13,470 nucleotides of DNA from JAZGHN01 sp964496725 (GTDB lineage: Bacteria; Chloroflexota; Dehalococcoidia; Dehalococcoidales; E44-bin46): NCBI GenBank assembly GCA_964496725.1, contig CAZCAS010000027.1:1-13470 (forward strand), read 5' to 3'. Positions 13,444 through 13,470 of the stretch are shown one piece after another (position 1 is the first letter of the stretch; each line of letters opens with the position of its first letter). The notes below the pieces were generated by a model, which worked only from the letters and a program-made list of their open reading frames with translations, did not search any database and was not told the origin of the DNA. A program made the position numbers and the translations under genes.

Positions 13444-13470
13444 TTGTCAATCAGCGAAATGGGACACTTT
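13444..13470. other. Possible terminus of another IS at the window edge
   Basis: The last bases, ttgtcaatcagcgaaatggg followed by acacttt, have the look of IS ends beginning with TGTCCC/TTGTC-type strings, and contig ends often fall in such repeats. No coding evidence is available. The 40 bases before it (13405-13443) are AT-rich and featureless. Confidence 0.25.

Noticed and set aside
1..13470. CRISPR array, tRNA or rRNA genes, prophage genes
   Set aside because: No regularly spaced short repeats, no cloverleaf or rRNA-like sequence, and no phage-type proteins were seen on either strand.

Overview
The window is a bacterial accessory region, probably from a metagenome-derived or draft genome, since it carries a 10-N scaffold gap at 8453-8462. 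All metabolic genes lie on the minus strand. In transcription order they are a class III (glutamate-1-semialdehyde-aminomutase-like) aminotransferase, a PreA-like dihydropyrimidine dehydrogenase subunit, a hydantoinase/dihydropyrimidinase, a knotted YgeW/N-acetylornithine-carbamoyltransferase-like protein, and a BKACE (DUF849, beta-keto acid cleavage) enzyme. Nothing fixes the taxon. The ferredoxin-type PreA homologue, the carbamoyltransferase in a catabolic setting and the heavy IS load suggest an anaerobe, which is inference only.

Layout. 1-3682: 5' end of a hydantoinase gene (1-61), PreA-like gene (444-1706), aminotransferase (1902-3239), and the left end of an rve-type insertion sequence (IS). 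3683-4402: a mosaic of IS debris, namely an IS200/IS605-type element with a frameshifted Y1 transposase followed by the 5' end of an IS3-type element. 4526-8523: BKACE gene, a decayed IS3 transposase 3' end, the carbamoyltransferase gene, and the hydantoinase gene running into the N gap. 8463-12144: an apparently exact second copy of bases 1-3682 (offset 8462). 12031-13333: the rve IS in full, with 15-bp perfect terminal inverted repeats and a transposase split by a one-base frameshift. 13331-13404: a glycine-riboswitch-like aptamer on the plus strand, truncated by that IS. 13444-13470: possibly the end of another IS.

The 5' end of the hydantoinase gene lies right of the gap and the rest lies left of it, so the two contigs join sensibly and the real gap is probably a few bases. 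The complete five-gene set can therefore be read from 11701 down to 4526. The extra copy at 1-3682 is either a true tandem amplification of an approximately 8.46-kb unit or an assembly duplicate in which one repeat was placed twice.

Working model (inference). The PreA homologue reduces or oxidises a cyclic ureide, the hydantoinase opens the ring to an N-carbamoyl amino acid, and the carbamoyltransferase homologue moves the carbamoyl group, possibly phosphorolytically to carbamoyl phosphate. The aminotransferase converts the freed beta-amino acid to a beta-keto acid or semialdehyde, and the BKACE enzyme cleaves or condenses that with acetyl-CoA. This would be a pyrimidine- or hydantoin-type degradation route in which the carbamoyl-amidase and final dehydrogenase steps are replaced. 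The carbamoyltransferase has lost the HCLP substrate motif (it reads NAMP), which points to a non-standard amine substrate.
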